Of a stretch of DNA of 64,000 nt, positions 11,459 through 19,259 are shown piece by piece. The position numbers and the translations under genes were made by a program. How positions within the stretch are numbered: position 1 is the stretch's first letter; every line of letters starts with the position of its first letter. The notes beneath the pieces were generated by a model. The model saw only the letters and a program-made list of their open reading frames with translations, searched no databases and was not told the origin of the DNA. This DNA is from Loigolactobacillus jiayinensis (GTDB taxonomy: Bacteria > Bacillota > Bacilli > Lactobacillales > Lactobacillaceae), in NCBI RefSeq assembly GCF_003946445.1, contig NZ_RHOF01000018.1, forward strand, positions 1 to 64,000, written 5' to 3'.

Positions 11459-11488
11459 ATTGTAACAGCAACCACAATCGTTCGTCAA
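11459..11488 (-). promoter_or_regulatory. Promoter of the pur operon
   Basis: On the minus strand TTGACG (11488-11483) and TACAAT (11464-11459) are separated by 18 bases, a good sigma-A promoter about 35 bases before the purE start. The -35 hexamer overlaps the downstream PurR-type box, so binding there would hinder RNA polymerase. No purine riboswitch fold is visible in the short leader. Confidence 0.7.
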
Positions 11489-11489
11489 T
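11477..11489 (-). promoter_or_regulatory. PurR-type box overlapping the -35 region
   Basis: The minus strand reads ATTGACGAACGAT, sharing the CGAAC core of Gram-positive PurBoxes (consensus AWWWCCGAACWWT). The core GACGAAC recurs 47 bases upstream in the same orientation. Match to the consensus is partial, so this is a reasoned call, supported by its position before purE. Confidence 0.55.
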
Positions 11490-11517
11490 ACAGTAAACGC
11501 ACAATTTAAAATAATCA

Positions 11518-11540
11518 TTCGAAATAGTTCGTCTTTTTAA
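11518..11540 (-). promoter_or_regulatory. Upstream PurR-type box
   Basis: The minus strand carries GACGAACTAT followed by TTCGAA, giving a CGAA-ctat-TTCG inverted pair next to the PurBox-like core. It is a direct repeat of the downstream box (GTTCGTC on the plus strand at 11527-11533 and 11480-11486). Two spaced PurR boxes are usual for pur promoters of Bacilli. Confidence 0.5.
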
Positions 11541-11601
11541 GATAAATAATTATATCTGTTACTGATTGGTTATAACTTATCGTTAAAAATCAAACAATAA
11601 C

Positions 11602-11632
11602 AAAAAGCCTAACCACAATTGCGGTTAGGCCT
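11602..11632 (-). terminator. Intrinsic terminator of uvrC
   Basis: GCCTAACC (11607-11614) pairs with GGTTAGGC (11623-11630) across an eight-base loop. On the minus strand it is followed by five T, just downstream of the uvrC stop. Confidence 0.88.
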
Positions 11633-11642
11633 TAGTTACTAC

Positions 11643-13415
11643 TTATTTTAATGACAATTTTATTGTTTGGGCAACAGTGTTAGAAACCCCGATATCACGT
11701 AATTCTGGAATTGTGGCGGCTTTCAACTTTTTCAATGAGCCGAATTGGCGCAACAATTTTGTTCGTGTTTTTGGTCCAACGCCAGGAATCTGATCTAGCT
11801 GCGAACTTAACGAATGCTTACCCCGTAATTGGCGGTGGAAGGTAATAGCAAAACGATGGACTTCATCCTGAATCCGTTGTAGCAAATAAAAACCTTCACT
11901 TTTCGGATCTAGATCCAACTTTTTATCCTCAGGACCAAACATTAAATCGGCGGTTTTATGGTGATTATTTTTAACCATCCCCGCCACCGGAATGTTCAAA
12001 CCTAATTCGTCCTCTAACACTTCCTTAGCGGCATGTACTTGAATTTCGCCACCATCCATCAAAATCAGATCCGGCAGTGCTTGTTGCTCCTTTAACAGCC
12101 GAATATAGCGGCGGCGGATCACTTCTTGGGTATTAGCCGCTTCATTAGCGCCATCGCCAGATTTAATTTTATATTTCCGATAGTCATTTTTAGCTGGTTC
12201 ACCGTCAATATAACAAACCATGGCGGAAACTGGGTCTGTCCCTTGAATATTAGAATGATCGAAAGCTTCGATGCGGTGCGCCGAGGTGATGCCCAGCACA
12301 TCAACTAACTCCTGCACTGCGCCAACAGTGTGCGAATTATCCAGCTCCATCAAACGGAATTTTTCTTCCAGCACCAAGCGACTATTTTTATTGGCCATCA
12401 GCATCAGCGCCCGCTTTTCCCCGCGCTGAGGTGTTCGAATCGGCACTTGTAAAATATCCATCAAAACCTGCTGATTGATCCCTTTTGGCACTAAAATTTC
12501 CCGCGGCAGCACATTATTTTTACGTTTATAAAACTGGAGAATAAAACTTTCCAACTCTTCTTCTGGCGTATTAACACAAGGAAAAAGCCGCTTCTCGCGT
12601 TTGATCAACCGTGCTTGGCGGATAAAGAAGATCTGTACCGATAACCAGCCTTTATCCATATAGTAGCCAAAAATATCCCGCGGTGTGTGATCGTTGGAAA
12701 TGATTTTCTGTTTCTCCACAGTCGCTTCAATATAGCGTAATTGATCACGTAATTCAGCCGCCCGTTCAAACTGCAGATCAGCCGCTGCTGTTTGCATTTT
12801 TGCGCGCAGCTCACGCTTAACATCGCTAACCTGGCCGTTTAAGAAGCGCTTGATTTTAACGATCTGCGCGTCGTATTCACTTTTAGGCACCTCGCGGAAG
12901 CACGCGCCCAGACACTGACCCATATGGTAGTATAAACACGGCCGCTTTTGTCGCCCGTTACAACGCCGCAGCGGATAGACTTTCTGCAAAAAATGCAACG
13001 TCTCCTCCGCCGCATATACATTAGGGTACGGGCCAAAATAATAGCCGCCATCTTTTTTAACATCGCCGGTGATCAGCATGCGTGGATCACGTTCGTTGGT
13101 AATTTTAATATATGGATAGCCGGTGCCTTTTTTTAACTTAATATTGAAATGCGGTTGGTGCTTCTGGATCAACGTGATCTCTAGTAAAAAAGCTTCCTTA
13201 TCCGTGGACGTAATAATCGTTTCAAAATCACAAATTTCGGACACTAACCGCGCTGTTTTGCCTTCATGGCTACTTTTAAAATACGAGCGCACACGATTTT
13301 TTAAATTTTTCGCCTTACCCACATAGATGATCTTGCCGTCACGATTTTTCATCAAATAACAGCCCGGCAGCGGTGGTAACAAGGCTAATTTATGTTCAAT
13401 ATGTTCTGTTGCCAC
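11643..13415 (-). CDS. uvrC: Excinuclease ABC subunit C
   Basis: UvrC makes the two incisions around lesions marked by UvrA-UvrB in nucleotide excision repair. The 590-residue protein has an N-terminal GIY-YIG nuclease domain (about residues 15-95, with GCYLMKNRDGKIIYVGKAKNL), a cysteine-containing linker, a UVR segment near residue 200, the RNase H-like domain with AFDHSNIQGTDPV near residue 390, and a C-terminal helix-hairpin-helix (QIPGVGPKTRTKLLRQFG). It starts with GTG. It is a single gene between the pur operon and the gln transporter, with its own terminator. Confidence 0.97.
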   Translation of the reverse strand: MATEHIEHKLALLPPLPGCYLMKNRDGKIIYVGKAKNLKNRVRSYFKSSHEGKTARLVSEICDFETIITSTDKEAFLLEITLIQKHQPHFNIKLKKGTGYPYIKITNERDPRMLITGDVKKDGGYYFGPYPNVYAAEETLHFLQKVYPLRRCNGRQKRPCLYYHMGQCLGACFREVPKSEYDAQIVKIKRFLNGQVSDVKRELRAKMQTAAADLQFERAAELRDQLRYIEATVEKQKIISNDHTPRDIFGYYMDKGWLSVQIFFIRQARLIKREKRLFPCVNTPEEELESFILQFYKRKNNVLPREILVPKGINQQVLMDILQVPIRTPQRGEKRALMLMANKNSRLVLEEKFRLMELDNSHTVGAVQELVDVLGITSAHRIEAFDHSNIQGTDPVSAMVCYIDGEPAKNDYRKYKIKSGDGANEAANTQEVIRRRYIRLLKEQQALPDLILMDGGEIQVHAAKEVLEDELGLNIPVAGMVKNNHHKTADLMFGPEDKKLDLDPKSEGFYLLQRIQDEVHRFAITFHRQLRGKHSLSSQLDQIPGVGPKTRTKLLRQFGSLKKLKAATIPELRDIGVSNTVAQTIKLSLK

Positions 13416-13491
13416 AACTCAACAGCCTTTCTTTTTTAAACTTATTTTCAGCACAATAACAGACGGCTGACGCACGCCTGTTCGCTGTTAT

Positions 13492-13519
13492 ATTTTAACG
13501 CGTCCCGTAAAAAAAGCAA
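13492..13519 (-). promoter_or_regulatory. Probable uvrC promoter inside a repeat element
   Basis: Minus-strand TTGCTT (13519-13514) and TAAAAT (13497-13492) are 16 bases apart. The -35 hexamer is also the 3' arm and first T residues of the terminator-like end of the repeat at 13509-13595, so the end of that element and the uvrC promoter share bases. No SOS (LexA) box was recognised. A hairpin with AATAACAG (13455-13462) and CTGTTATATT-type arms lies in the leader. Confidence 0.5.
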
Positions 13520-13595
13520 CTACTTAGCTTAGCGCTGGTTACTGAGGTTTGGCTGCTCTCTTAGCACGTAGGCTGAGTTAGTTTGGCGGTGCCAA
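13509..13595 (-). repeat. Intergenic repeat module, second copy of the 55.4 kb tail
   Basis: Bases 13548-13586 match 55442-55480 at 34 of 39 positions without gaps. Both copies are followed, on the minus strand, by a hairpin and seven T. Here the hairpin arms are AGTAAC and GTTGCT (plus-strand positions 13538-13543 and 13515-13520), which needs a U-G pair that exists only on the minus strand. Upstream is a small TTGGC-acc-GCCAA hairpin (13583-13595), where the other copy has a longer one. No coding potential is seen. Confidence 0.6.
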
Positions 13596-13597
13596 CG

Positions 13598-13623
13598 AAA
13601 AAAAGCTGACCGCAGTCAGCTTT
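13598..13623 (-). terminator. Intrinsic terminator of the amino-acid ABC operon
   Basis: AAAGCTGAC (13602-13610) and GTCAGCTTT (13615-13623) form a perfect nine-pair stem with a four-base loop, followed by seven T on the minus strand, 15 bases after the ATPase gene stop. Confidence 0.9.
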
Positions 13624-13637
13624 AATTACTATTTCAA

Positions 13638-14378
13638 TTAGGCTTCCAAAATTTTGGCTAAGAAGTCTTGTGTCCGTTCATTTTGTGGATGTTCGAAAAT
13701 TTGATCTGGGGTTCCTTTTTCAGCGAAGACACCACCATCCATGAACCACACTTCATCAGCAACGTTTTTAGCGAAGCCCATTTCGTGCGTGACCACCACC
13801 ATGGTCATGCCTTGATTAGCCAGATCCTGCATAACTTTCAGCACTTCACCGACCATTTCTGGATCCAAGGCACTGGTTGGTTCATCAAAAAGCATCACAT
13901 CTGGGTTCATCGCCAAGGCACGGGCAATCGCTACCCGCTGCTGTTGACCACCAGATAAGCTGGCCGGATACTGATCAGCTTTATCGGCCAAACCGACTTG
14001 ATCCAGTAATTTAACGGCTAATTTTTGTGCATCATCATTAGCCATTTTTTTAACTTTAATTGGCGCTAACTTCACATTTTCAACCACCGTCATATTCGAG
14101 AATAAATTAAAGCTCTGAAACACCATACCCATTTTTTCCCGTAACTGGTTAATTTGGCTTTCATTTAATGCCGTTAATTCAGTTCCTTCAAACGAAATCT
14201 TGCCACTAGTTGGTTTTTCCAATAAGTTGAGGCAACGTAGGAACGTACTTTTACCGCCACCAGAAGGGCCAATCACGCAAATAACTTGGCCTTTTTCAAC
14301 TTTACCGTTTAAATCTTTTAAAACCTCGGTGTCACCGAATTTTTTATTAATATTTTCAACCGCAATCATTTCAGGCAT
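13638..14378 (-). CDS. glnQ: Polar amino-acid ABC transporter, ATP-binding protein
   Basis: This is the ATPase of a polar amino-acid importer of the GlnQ/ArtM type, acting at the inner face of the membrane. The 246-residue protein has Walker [10 protein letters not shown] (near residue 36), Q-loop [12 protein letters not shown], signature LSGGQQQR and Walker [15 protein letters not shown], then the switch histidine in VVTHEMGFA. It overlaps the upstream binding-protein/permease gene by eight bases, so the two make a complete transporter. The substrate (glutamine, or another polar amino acid) cannot be set from sequence alone; the gene symbol follows the family. Confidence 0.93.
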   Translation of the reverse strand: MPEMIAVENINKKFGDTEVLKDLNGKVEKGQVICVIGPSGGGKSTFLRCLNLLEKPTSGKISFEGTELTALNESQINQLREKMGMVFQSFNLFSNMTVVENVKLAPIKVKKMANDDAQKLAVKLLDQVGLADKADQYPASLSGGQQQRVAIARALAMNPDVMLFDEPTSALDPEMVGEVLKVMQDLANQGMTMVVVTHEMGFAKNVADEVWFMDGGVFAEKGTPDQIFEHPQNERTQDFLAKILEA

Positions 14379-15843
14379 CGTGCTTCATCTTCCTCTCATA
14401 GTGATTCAATACTTTCGACAAGCTAAAGGTCAAAACAAAGTAAATGATCATGGCAACGATAATCGGGATAACCCCTTTGTACGTTGCTGTTTGAACGGCC
14501 TTTAATTGATAGATCAGATCTGTGACCCCAATAATCGAAACAATTGAACTTTCCTTGATCAACGAAACAAATTCATTACCCAATGCTGGCCAAATATTCT
14601 TCAATGCTTGGGGGAAGACAACGCTGACGAATGTTTGTTGTTGGCTCAAACCTAGGCTCCGCGCCGCCTCAGTTTGGCCCTTAGCTACAGAATTGATCCC
14701 ACCACGAATAATTTCCGCAACATAGGCTGCCGAGTTCAAGGAAACGGCAATAATACCAGCAATCAACGCAGGAATATTAATGAATAAGCCGATCCCAAAG
14801 TAAACGAACATGACTTGGATCATTAGTGGCGTGCCCCGAACAAACTCAATGTAGGCAACACCTAAGCCATGGATCAACTTCATCTTGCTTAAACGCATCA
14901 AGGCAAAAAGAATCCCCAATAAAATACCGAAGAATACACTGACCACTGTGATCAATAACGTATATTCCACACCTTTAACGAAGTAACCCGCATAATGCCA
15001 CATACTTGTATTCTTCGTATTTGTTTTCATGAAGGTCCCAGCATGTTTCAAATAAGACTTGGTTAGATTCTTCTGGTTAATTTCATCAACTGATTTATTG
15101 ACCGCGTTAACCAATGAAGTCGAGCCTTTTTGGAACCCAATGGCCGTGTTATTTTCACCACTACTTAAGCTAAATTTACCATTGATCATGGCTAGATCAG
15201 GATCATTGTCCACATAAGCTTGGGCGGATGGTTCTTCCATGATCACCCCTTCAACCTTGTGACTCTTTAAGGCGAGGATCAGATCGCTGATTTTAGCCAA
15301 CCCTTTAACGGTCGACCCTTTGATTTGATTTTTACCTAAATTATACTGGATACTCCCAGTTTGTGCGCCAACTGCTTTGTTTTGGAAAGAGTTTTTGTTC
15401 TTGTATATGCCTTTATCAGCCTTATTGATGATGATCGACTGACCACCTTTATAGTAGACCTTCGAAAAATCAATACTCTTTTTCCGGGCCGCTGTTGGTG
15501 ACATCCCCGAAATAACCATATCAACTTTATTCGTTTCCAAAGCCACCAACAATGAATCAAAGTCCATTTGCTTGATCACTAATTTAACGCCGAGGTCTTT
15601 GGCAATTTTCTTCGCGATATCAACATCCATGCCGACAACACGTTCTTTACCACCACGGTTAACTAGAAATTCATATGGTGGGTAGTCAGGGCTAGTCCCC
15701 ATCACCAAGGTGCCCTTTTCTTTGACCCGCGCCAGCGAATCATCAGTGACCGCTGTTGCTGCGTAGGTCGGCTGCGCGAAGACGCCTAACAGCGCCACGC
15801 TGACCGTGACCACTAACATTAACCAACTCATTAATTTTTTCAT
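14371..15843 (-). CDS. Amino-acid ABC transporter, fused binding protein and permease
   Basis: One 490-residue polypeptide contains a signal peptide or membrane anchor (residues 1-28, ending PTYAA), a periplasmic-type amino-acid binding domain (about 38-270, with [11 protein letters not shown] and the [11 protein letters not shown] segment), and an HisM-like permease domain from about residue 282 with the EAA loop region [14 protein letters not shown]. Such one-piece GlnP-type proteins are common in lactic acid bacteria and dimerise with two ATPases. Here only one binding domain is present. It is transcribed from a near-consensus promoter and coupled to the ATPase gene. Confidence 0.93.
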   Translation of the reverse strand: MKKLMSWLMLVVTVSVALLGVFAQPTYAATAVTDDSLARVKEKGTLVMGTSPDYPPYEFLVNRGGKERVVGMDVDIAKKIAKDLGVKLVIKQMDFDSLLVALETNKVDMVISGMSPTAARKKSIDFSKVYYKGGQSIIINKADKGIYKNKNSFQNKAVGAQTGSIQYNLGKNQIKGSTVKGLAKISDLILALKSHKVEGVIMEEPSAQAYVDNDPDLAMINGKFSLSSGENNTAIGFQKGSTSLVNAVNKSVDEINQKNLTKSYLKHAGTFMKTNTKNTSMWHYAGYFVKGVEYTLLITVVSVFFGILLGILFALMRLSKMKLIHGLGVAYIEFVRGTPLMIQVMFVYFGIGLFINIPALIAGIIAVSLNSAAYVAEIIRGGINSVAKGQTEAARSLGLSQQQTFVSVVFPQALKNIWPALGNEFVSLIKESSIVSIIGVTDLIYQLKAVQTATYKGVIPIIVAMIIYFVLTFSLSKVLNHYERKMKHDA

Positions 15844-15934
15844 GCTCTGCCTGCCTCTATCTACTATAATTTTTGCACCAAACGCTGCCCTAAATACCCC
15901 TTAGTTAAACGTCGGCAATATATTCAATAGCTCG

Positions 15935-15963
15935 ATTATACCTGCCACTGATTTTTTATGCAA
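15935..15963 (-). promoter_or_regulatory. Promoter of the amino-acid ABC operon
   Basis: Minus-strand TTGCAT (15963-15958), a 17-base spacer and TATAAT (15940-15935). About 90 bases of leader follow before the ATG. No T-box or other riboswitch was recognised in this leader. Confidence 0.8.
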
Positions 15964-16093
15964 GTATTTTCGATAAATAAGCAATTATATGCACAAATTA
16001 ATTTAACTATGCATTTTAAATTTACGTGACTAATCTGAGCAAAAATTGACTATTTCTGCTAAAATAGGAACCAAGCAAGAAAGGATGATGACC

Positions 16094-16237
16094 ATGGGAC
16101 TTACTATGAAGCAAGATAACACGCTGAACGAATTATTTGATAAATTCGCTTTAGATCCAAAAAAGTCAGTTGAAAAACCTGTTGCGAAGAAACCTAAGGA
16201 AACTAAAGTCGAAAAAAAAGATGACCCTAAAAAATAA
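16094..16237 (+). CDS. Small charged conserved-type protein, function unknown
   Basis: A 47-residue protein beginning MGLTMKQDNTLNELF and ending in a lysine-rich tail with repeated KKP/KKD segments. I choose ATG 16094 because AGAAAGGA ends nine bases before it; the longer frame opening with TTG at 16046 has no ribosome binding site. It resembles short lactobacillus/streptococcus proteins with an acidic/hydrophobic head and a basic tail (SPJ_0845-like), from memory and not checked. No signal or membrane segment. It is monocistronic, followed by a strong terminator. Confidence 0.7.
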   Translation: MGLTMKQDNTLNELFDKFALDPKKSVEKPVAKKPKETKVEKKDDPKK

Positions 16238-16247
16238 ATGCAGTCAG

Positions 16248-16275
16248 ACTCAAGTCAATTGGCTTGAGTTTTTTT
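16248..16275 (+). terminator. Intrinsic terminator of the small gene
   Basis: ACTCAAG (16248-16254) and CTTGAGT (16263-16269) with an eight-base loop, followed by a run of T to 16275. It separates the small gene from the preQ1-controlled unit. Confidence 0.88.
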
Positions 16276-16376
16276 CTGCCAAAATTGCTCATGAGTAATA
16301 GAGTTTGTTATACTTAATGCTGCAAGTCTGACAAGTATGCCCTATTTAGCAATTTTAATGGTTCATGCTTGTCAGT

Positions 16377-16416
16377 GGTGGTTCGTGACTATCCCACCGT
16401 AATAAAAAACTAGGAG
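16377..16416 (+). ncRNA. preQ1-I riboswitch upstream of queT
   Basis: P1 is GGTGG (16377-16381) with CCACC (16394-16398). Its 12-base loop begins TTC, as in the Bacillus subtilis queC aptamer. The A-rich tail ATAAAAAACTAGGAG (16402-16416) matches the class I consensus and ends in the Shine-Dalgarno sequence of queT, ten bases before the ATG. Ligand binding would tie up this tail in the pseudoknot, so control of translation initiation is likely. The downstream gene is the queuosine-precursor transporter, as expected. Confidence 0.88.
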
Positions 16417-16426
16417 ACGATCTATC

Positions 16427-16918
16427 ATGGAAAAAACACGGCTCAAAACCAGCGCGCTCACTAAAATTGGTGTGATCGCAGCACTGTATATCGTGATCAC
16501 GTTGCTGGTGGCTCCGTGGAGTTTTGGCGCAGTCCAATTACGCTTTGGCGAGATGCTGAACCATTTAGCAGTTTTCAATAAGCGCTACATTTGGGCGTTA
16601 ACGATCGGTTGCGCCATTGTTAATTTATTTTCACCGCTAGGAATCATTGATATTATCTTTGGTACCTTGGGCACACTTGTGATGACGACGCTTAGTTACT
16701 ATTTAAGTCGACGGTTAAAAAGCGTCACCGCTAAACTAGCGACGAGCACGCTCATTTGCACTGTCGCTATGTGGAGTGTTGCCTTAGAATTACATCTAAT
16801 TAGTAAAGTGCCATTTTGGCCCACCTACCTTAGCGTTGCCCTCGGTGAATTACTATCTTTGGTCATCGGCGCCATTTTATTTTATGTTTTGGCCAAACGA
16901 ATCGATTTAACTGCTTAA
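16427..16918 (+). CDS. queT: Queuosine precursor transporter QueT
   Basis: QueT is the small membrane subunit (S-component type) that brings queuosine precursors such as preQ1 into the cell. The 163-residue protein is very hydrophobic, with about five to six membrane segments. It has the family pattern near residue 36-46 (AVQLRFGEMLN), where the substrate-binding acidic residue lies, followed by ALTIGCAIVNLFSPLG. The ribosome binding site is embedded in a preQ1-I riboswitch. The next gene follows after 36 bases without a visible terminator. Confidence 0.93.
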   Translation: MEKTRLKTSALTKIGVIAALYIVITLLVAPWSFGAVQLRFGEMLNHLAVFNKRYIWALTIGCAIVNLFSPLGIIDIIFGTLGTLVMTTLSYYLSRRLKSVTAKLATSTLICTVAMWSVALELHLISKVPFWPTYLSVALGELLSLVIGAILFYVLAKRIDLTA

Positions 16919-16954
16919 GTATTTAATCTATCTATAAAATAGGAGTGTTTTAAT

Positions 16955-17179
16955 ATGTCTTTTAACGAAATTCTACCTTTACTAGCTGCAGGCAAAAAAG
17001 TAATTCGCGCCGGCTGGGAAGGCAGCGAGGAATATATTTTCTTAGTTAACGATGCCACTTATCAAGGCGAAGCCGTTAATCCTTATTTCTTGATCAAAAC
17101 CGACGAAACACCAAGTCTGTCAATGTTCCAACCAACTAGCTGCGACTTATTGGCGACTGATTGGCAGTTAGTCGACTAA
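16955..17179 (+). CDS. DUF2829 protein, Tad2-like
   Basis: The 74-residue protein has the DUF2829 layout: an N-terminal FNEILPLLAAGKKVIRAGWEG, a short beta-rich middle, and the C-terminal SCDLLATDWQLVD. Phage members of this family (Tad2) bind cyclic ADP-ribose-type signals and block Thoeris defence; chromosomal members have no assigned role. AGGAGTG precedes the ATG. The stop TAA overlaps the next start (TAATG), so it is coupled to the dehydrogenase gene, and it probably shares the queT transcript. Whether this protein binds a nucleotide is inference. Confidence 0.85.
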   Translation: MSFNEILPLLAAGKKVIRAGWEGSEEYIFLVNDATYQGEAVNPYFLIKTDETPSLSMFQPTSCDLLATDWQLVD

Positions 17180-17937
17180 TGGCAACTTATCCTGAACTAG
17201 CTGAGCAGCACGCCCTGATCACCGGGGTGGCCTCAGGAATCGGTTACGCCCAAGCTGCGGCATTTCTGGCCCAAGGCACAACTGTGTTTGGGGTCGACCG
17301 CAAACACAACACCAAGGTCGAGCAATTACTGCAGCAGTACTCAAACCAATTTTATTTTGAACAAGTTGATGTGCGTGACCCAGCAGCAATTCAGACTTGC
17401 GTCGATCACGCCTTGAGCCATGCTAAGTTTGAATTACTATTGAACACGGCAGGCATTTTAGATGCCTATGCCCCGCTGCTTAAAACCGACCTGGCTAGCT
17501 GGCAAAATATTTTGGCCACCAACCTTACCAGCCAATTTTTATTTACCCAAGCACTATTACCGCAAATGCTCAACCAGCAACACGGCGTTATCATCAATAT
17601 GGCGTCAATTGCTGGTTTAGTCGCTGGCGGCGGTGGTGTTGCCTATACAGCTGCTAAACACGCCATCATCGGCCTCACTAAGCAAATCGATTACGATTAC
17701 GCGGCGGTTGGCATTCGAGCCAACTGTATCGCACCTGGCGCCATTGATACGCCGATGAACGCGGCGGATTTTCGCGACGGTGCACAAATGGCCCAACAAG
17801 TTGCCCAGCAGACGCCTGCACAACGCTGGGCCCAACCAGAAGAAGTTGCGGCGCTCAGCCTATTTTTAGCCAGCCCTGCCGCCGACTACATCCATGGTAG
17901 CGTCATCCCCATTGATGGCGGTTGGCTGGAAAAATGA
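17179..17937 (+). CDS. Short-chain dehydrogenase/reductase (FabG-like)
   Basis: A classical SDR of 252 residues from the ATG at 17179, which overlaps the upstream stop codon. The cofactor motif GVASGIGYA lies near residue 16, the NTAG segment near residue 90, the catalytic serine in MASIAG near residue 142, and YTAAKHA (catalytic Tyr-x-x-x-Lys) near residue 156. The C-terminus IHGSVIPIDGGWLEK is typical. It is likely to reduce or oxidise a small carbonyl/hydroxyl substrate with NAD(P); it is outside a fab cluster, so a role in fatty acid synthesis is not supported. Confidence 0.9.
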   Translation: MATYPELAEQHALITGVASGIGYAQAAAFLAQGTTVFGVDRKHNTKVEQLLQQYSNQFYFEQVDVRDPAAIQTCVDHALSHAKFELLLNTAGILDAYAPLLKTDLASWQNILATNLTSQFLFTQALLPQMLNQQHGVIINMASIAGLVAGGGGVAYTAAKHAIIGLTKQIDYDYAAVGIRANCIAPGAIDTPMNAADFRDGAQMAQQVAQQTPAQRWAQPEEVAALSLFLASPAADYIHGSVIPIDGGWLEK

Positions 17938-17941
17938 GCCT

Positions 17942-17975
17942 AAAAAATACGACCCCAGTTGGAGTCGTATTTTTT
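17942..17975. terminator. Bidirectional terminator between SDR and MazG-like genes
   Basis: AAAAAATACGAC (17942-17953) and GTCGTATTTTTT (17964-17975) form a perfect 12-pair stem. It serves two converging genes; the minus-strand gene stop lies at its edge. Confidence 0.9.
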
Positions 17976-18282
17976 AAGCTTTTTTTTCGTCGTGTTGTTT
18001 GCCGTAGCGCGCATTTAACTTAGTAATATTTTGTTGGGCCACTTCCTCAAAAGGAATATCCGCCCATTCCGCGATCTGGGATAAATACCACATAACATCG
18101 CCCATCTCTTTAACCAATTCGGCACGATTCAAATCTTCACCGTTAAACGTATACTTCTTGATCAAATCAATGACCTCGCCGCTTTCGCTGGCTAGGCCCA
18201 ATGCACAATTGGTTAATACCTGCTCATTGCCTAACAACGTTCGGTTAGCTAACTTTTGATAATCATTAAATTCCACGTGCAC
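17974..18282 (-). CDS. MazG-like nucleotide pyrophosphohydrolase family protein
   Basis: The 102-residue all-alpha protein has the MazG-like pattern: LASESGEVIDLIKK (acidic residues near 30-34) and ELVKEMGDVMWYLSQIAEW near residues 55-73, which would bind magnesium and hydrolyse non-canonical or excess NTPs. It is the short single-domain type. It is the last gene of a minus-strand group after engB, with its own terminator. The substrate is not determined. Confidence 0.85.
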   Translation of the reverse strand: MHVEFNDYQKLANRTLLGNEQVLTNCALGLASESGEVIDLIKKYTFNGEDLNRAELVKEMGDVMWYLSQIAEWADIPFEEVAQQNITKLNARYGKQHDEKKA

Positions 18283-18329
18283 GCCTACTTTCTAAAATGG
18301 TCAACAACCTTGAACCCAATCACGTTTCA

Positions 18330-18917
18330 CTAATCAGCAAGATGTTCGCTGACCCACTGCCAAATTTGATCGCCACCAAGCCCTGATTGGCTAGAAAAAA
18401 TGATCAGATCATCAGTTTGATTAAGCTGCAATGCTTTTCTTAACTTGCTTTCGCGTTGATTCCACTTACCTCGTGGTATCTTATCACCTTTAGTTGCCAC
18501 CACTAACACTGGCATCCCAAAAAACTTAAGGTAATTATACATCGCTAGATCCTCTTTAGTTGGCTCATGGCGGACATCGATCAATGAGATCACGCCACGT
18601 AGCGTTTGCCGCTCCTGTAAATAAGTTTCGATCATCTGGCTGAACTTTTCCCGATCCGTCTTAGAGACCTTGGCATAGCCATAACCAGGGACATCAACAA
18701 AATAAAAAGCATCATTAAGTTTATAAAAGTTCAGCGTTTGCGTTTTCCCAGGCGTACTTGAAGTCCGCGCCATTTTTTTTCGTTGAATTAATTTATTGAT
18801 CATCGATGACTTGCCCACATTTGAACGGCCAGTCAGCGCAATCTCAGGTAAACCATCAGTGGGGTATTGCATCGGTGCCACCGCACTGATCACCAGTTCC
18901 ACGTCCTGAATCTGCAT
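18330..18917 (-). CDS. engB: Ribosome biogenesis GTPase YsxC/EngB
   Basis: EngB is an essential GTPase for 50S subunit assembly. The 195-residue protein has G1 [10 protein letters not shown] (near residue 30), G3 [10 protein letters not shown] (near residue 74), G4 TKGDKI (near residue 142) and the SSQSGLG segment. The ATG follows GGAGGAAAG. It lies downstream of clpX, the usual clpX-engB order in Bacilli, although here a 340-base gap with a clpX terminator separates them. Confidence 0.96.
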   Translation of the reverse strand: MQIQDVELVISAVAPMQYPTDGLPEIALTGRSNVGKSSMINKLIQRKKMARTSSTPGKTQTLNFYKLNDAFYFVDVPGYGYAKVSKTDREKFSQMIETYLQERQTLRGVISLIDVRHEPTKEDLAMYNYLKFFGMPVLVVATKGDKIPRGKWNQRESKLRKALQLNQTDDLIIFSSQSGLGGDQIWQWVSEHLAD

Positions 18918-19194
18918 TTATCTTTCCTCCACTTCTGAATCAGAATAAGCTTCTGAATCACTGCTTTCTATTTTAGCATACCTCTAACCAAAAAAGAGAA
19001 CGACATAAGACGTTTAGTTTCTGAGCGTTAGCCTACTACTCCGCAACTGTAGGCTATGCTGGATACTACGGACGAAACCCCATTTTTGTGGCAAAAACCT
19101 TACCGCAAGAAACATGGCAGCTCGCTGAATAAGCCATTTTTGGCGGTCGTAGCCACGCTGAGGAACTAGCTTATGCCCCTTATTAATCGGCAAT
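18918..19194. other. Intergenic region between clpX terminator and engB
   Basis: About 280 bases without a supported gene. It contains a hairpin TAGCCTAC-N12-GTAGGCTA (about 19028-19055). On the minus strand there is also a terminator-like end, TTCTC followed by TTTTTT (plus-strand 18990-18999), whose surroundings weakly resemble the tail of the 13.5 and 55.4 kb repeats (TCAG ... CGT ... TTATG ... CG ... TTCT). The small reading frames here have no ribosome binding site. An engB promoter was not clearly seen. Confidence 0.4.
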
Positions 19195-19236
19195 AAAAAC
19201 GAGAGTGCGACATAATTTTTATATGTCACACTCTCG
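19195..19236 (-). terminator. Intrinsic terminator of clpX
   Basis: CGAGAGTG (19200-19207) with CACTCTCG (19229-19236) and GACATA with TATGTC form a 15-step stem, followed on the minus strand by five T. The one odd position is a U-G pair on the minus strand only, as expected for a clpX terminator. Confidence 0.9.
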
Positions 19237-19259
19237 CATTATTTCAGTTTAGTTGAAAT

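Noticed and set aside
15844-15934. T-box or amino-acid riboswitch before the ABC transporter
   Set aside because: The leader is about 90 bases and lacks conserved T-box or lysine/glutamine riboswitch motifs and a terminator.
16377-16416. preQ1-II riboswitch, which is common in front of queT in Lactobacillales
   Set aside because: The short P1, the 12-base loop starting TTC and the ATAAAAAACTA tail fit class I, not the larger class II fold.
19014-19229. 71-residue minus-strand frame between clpX and engB
   Set aside because: It starts inside the clpX terminator stem, has no ribosome binding site and no recognisable family.
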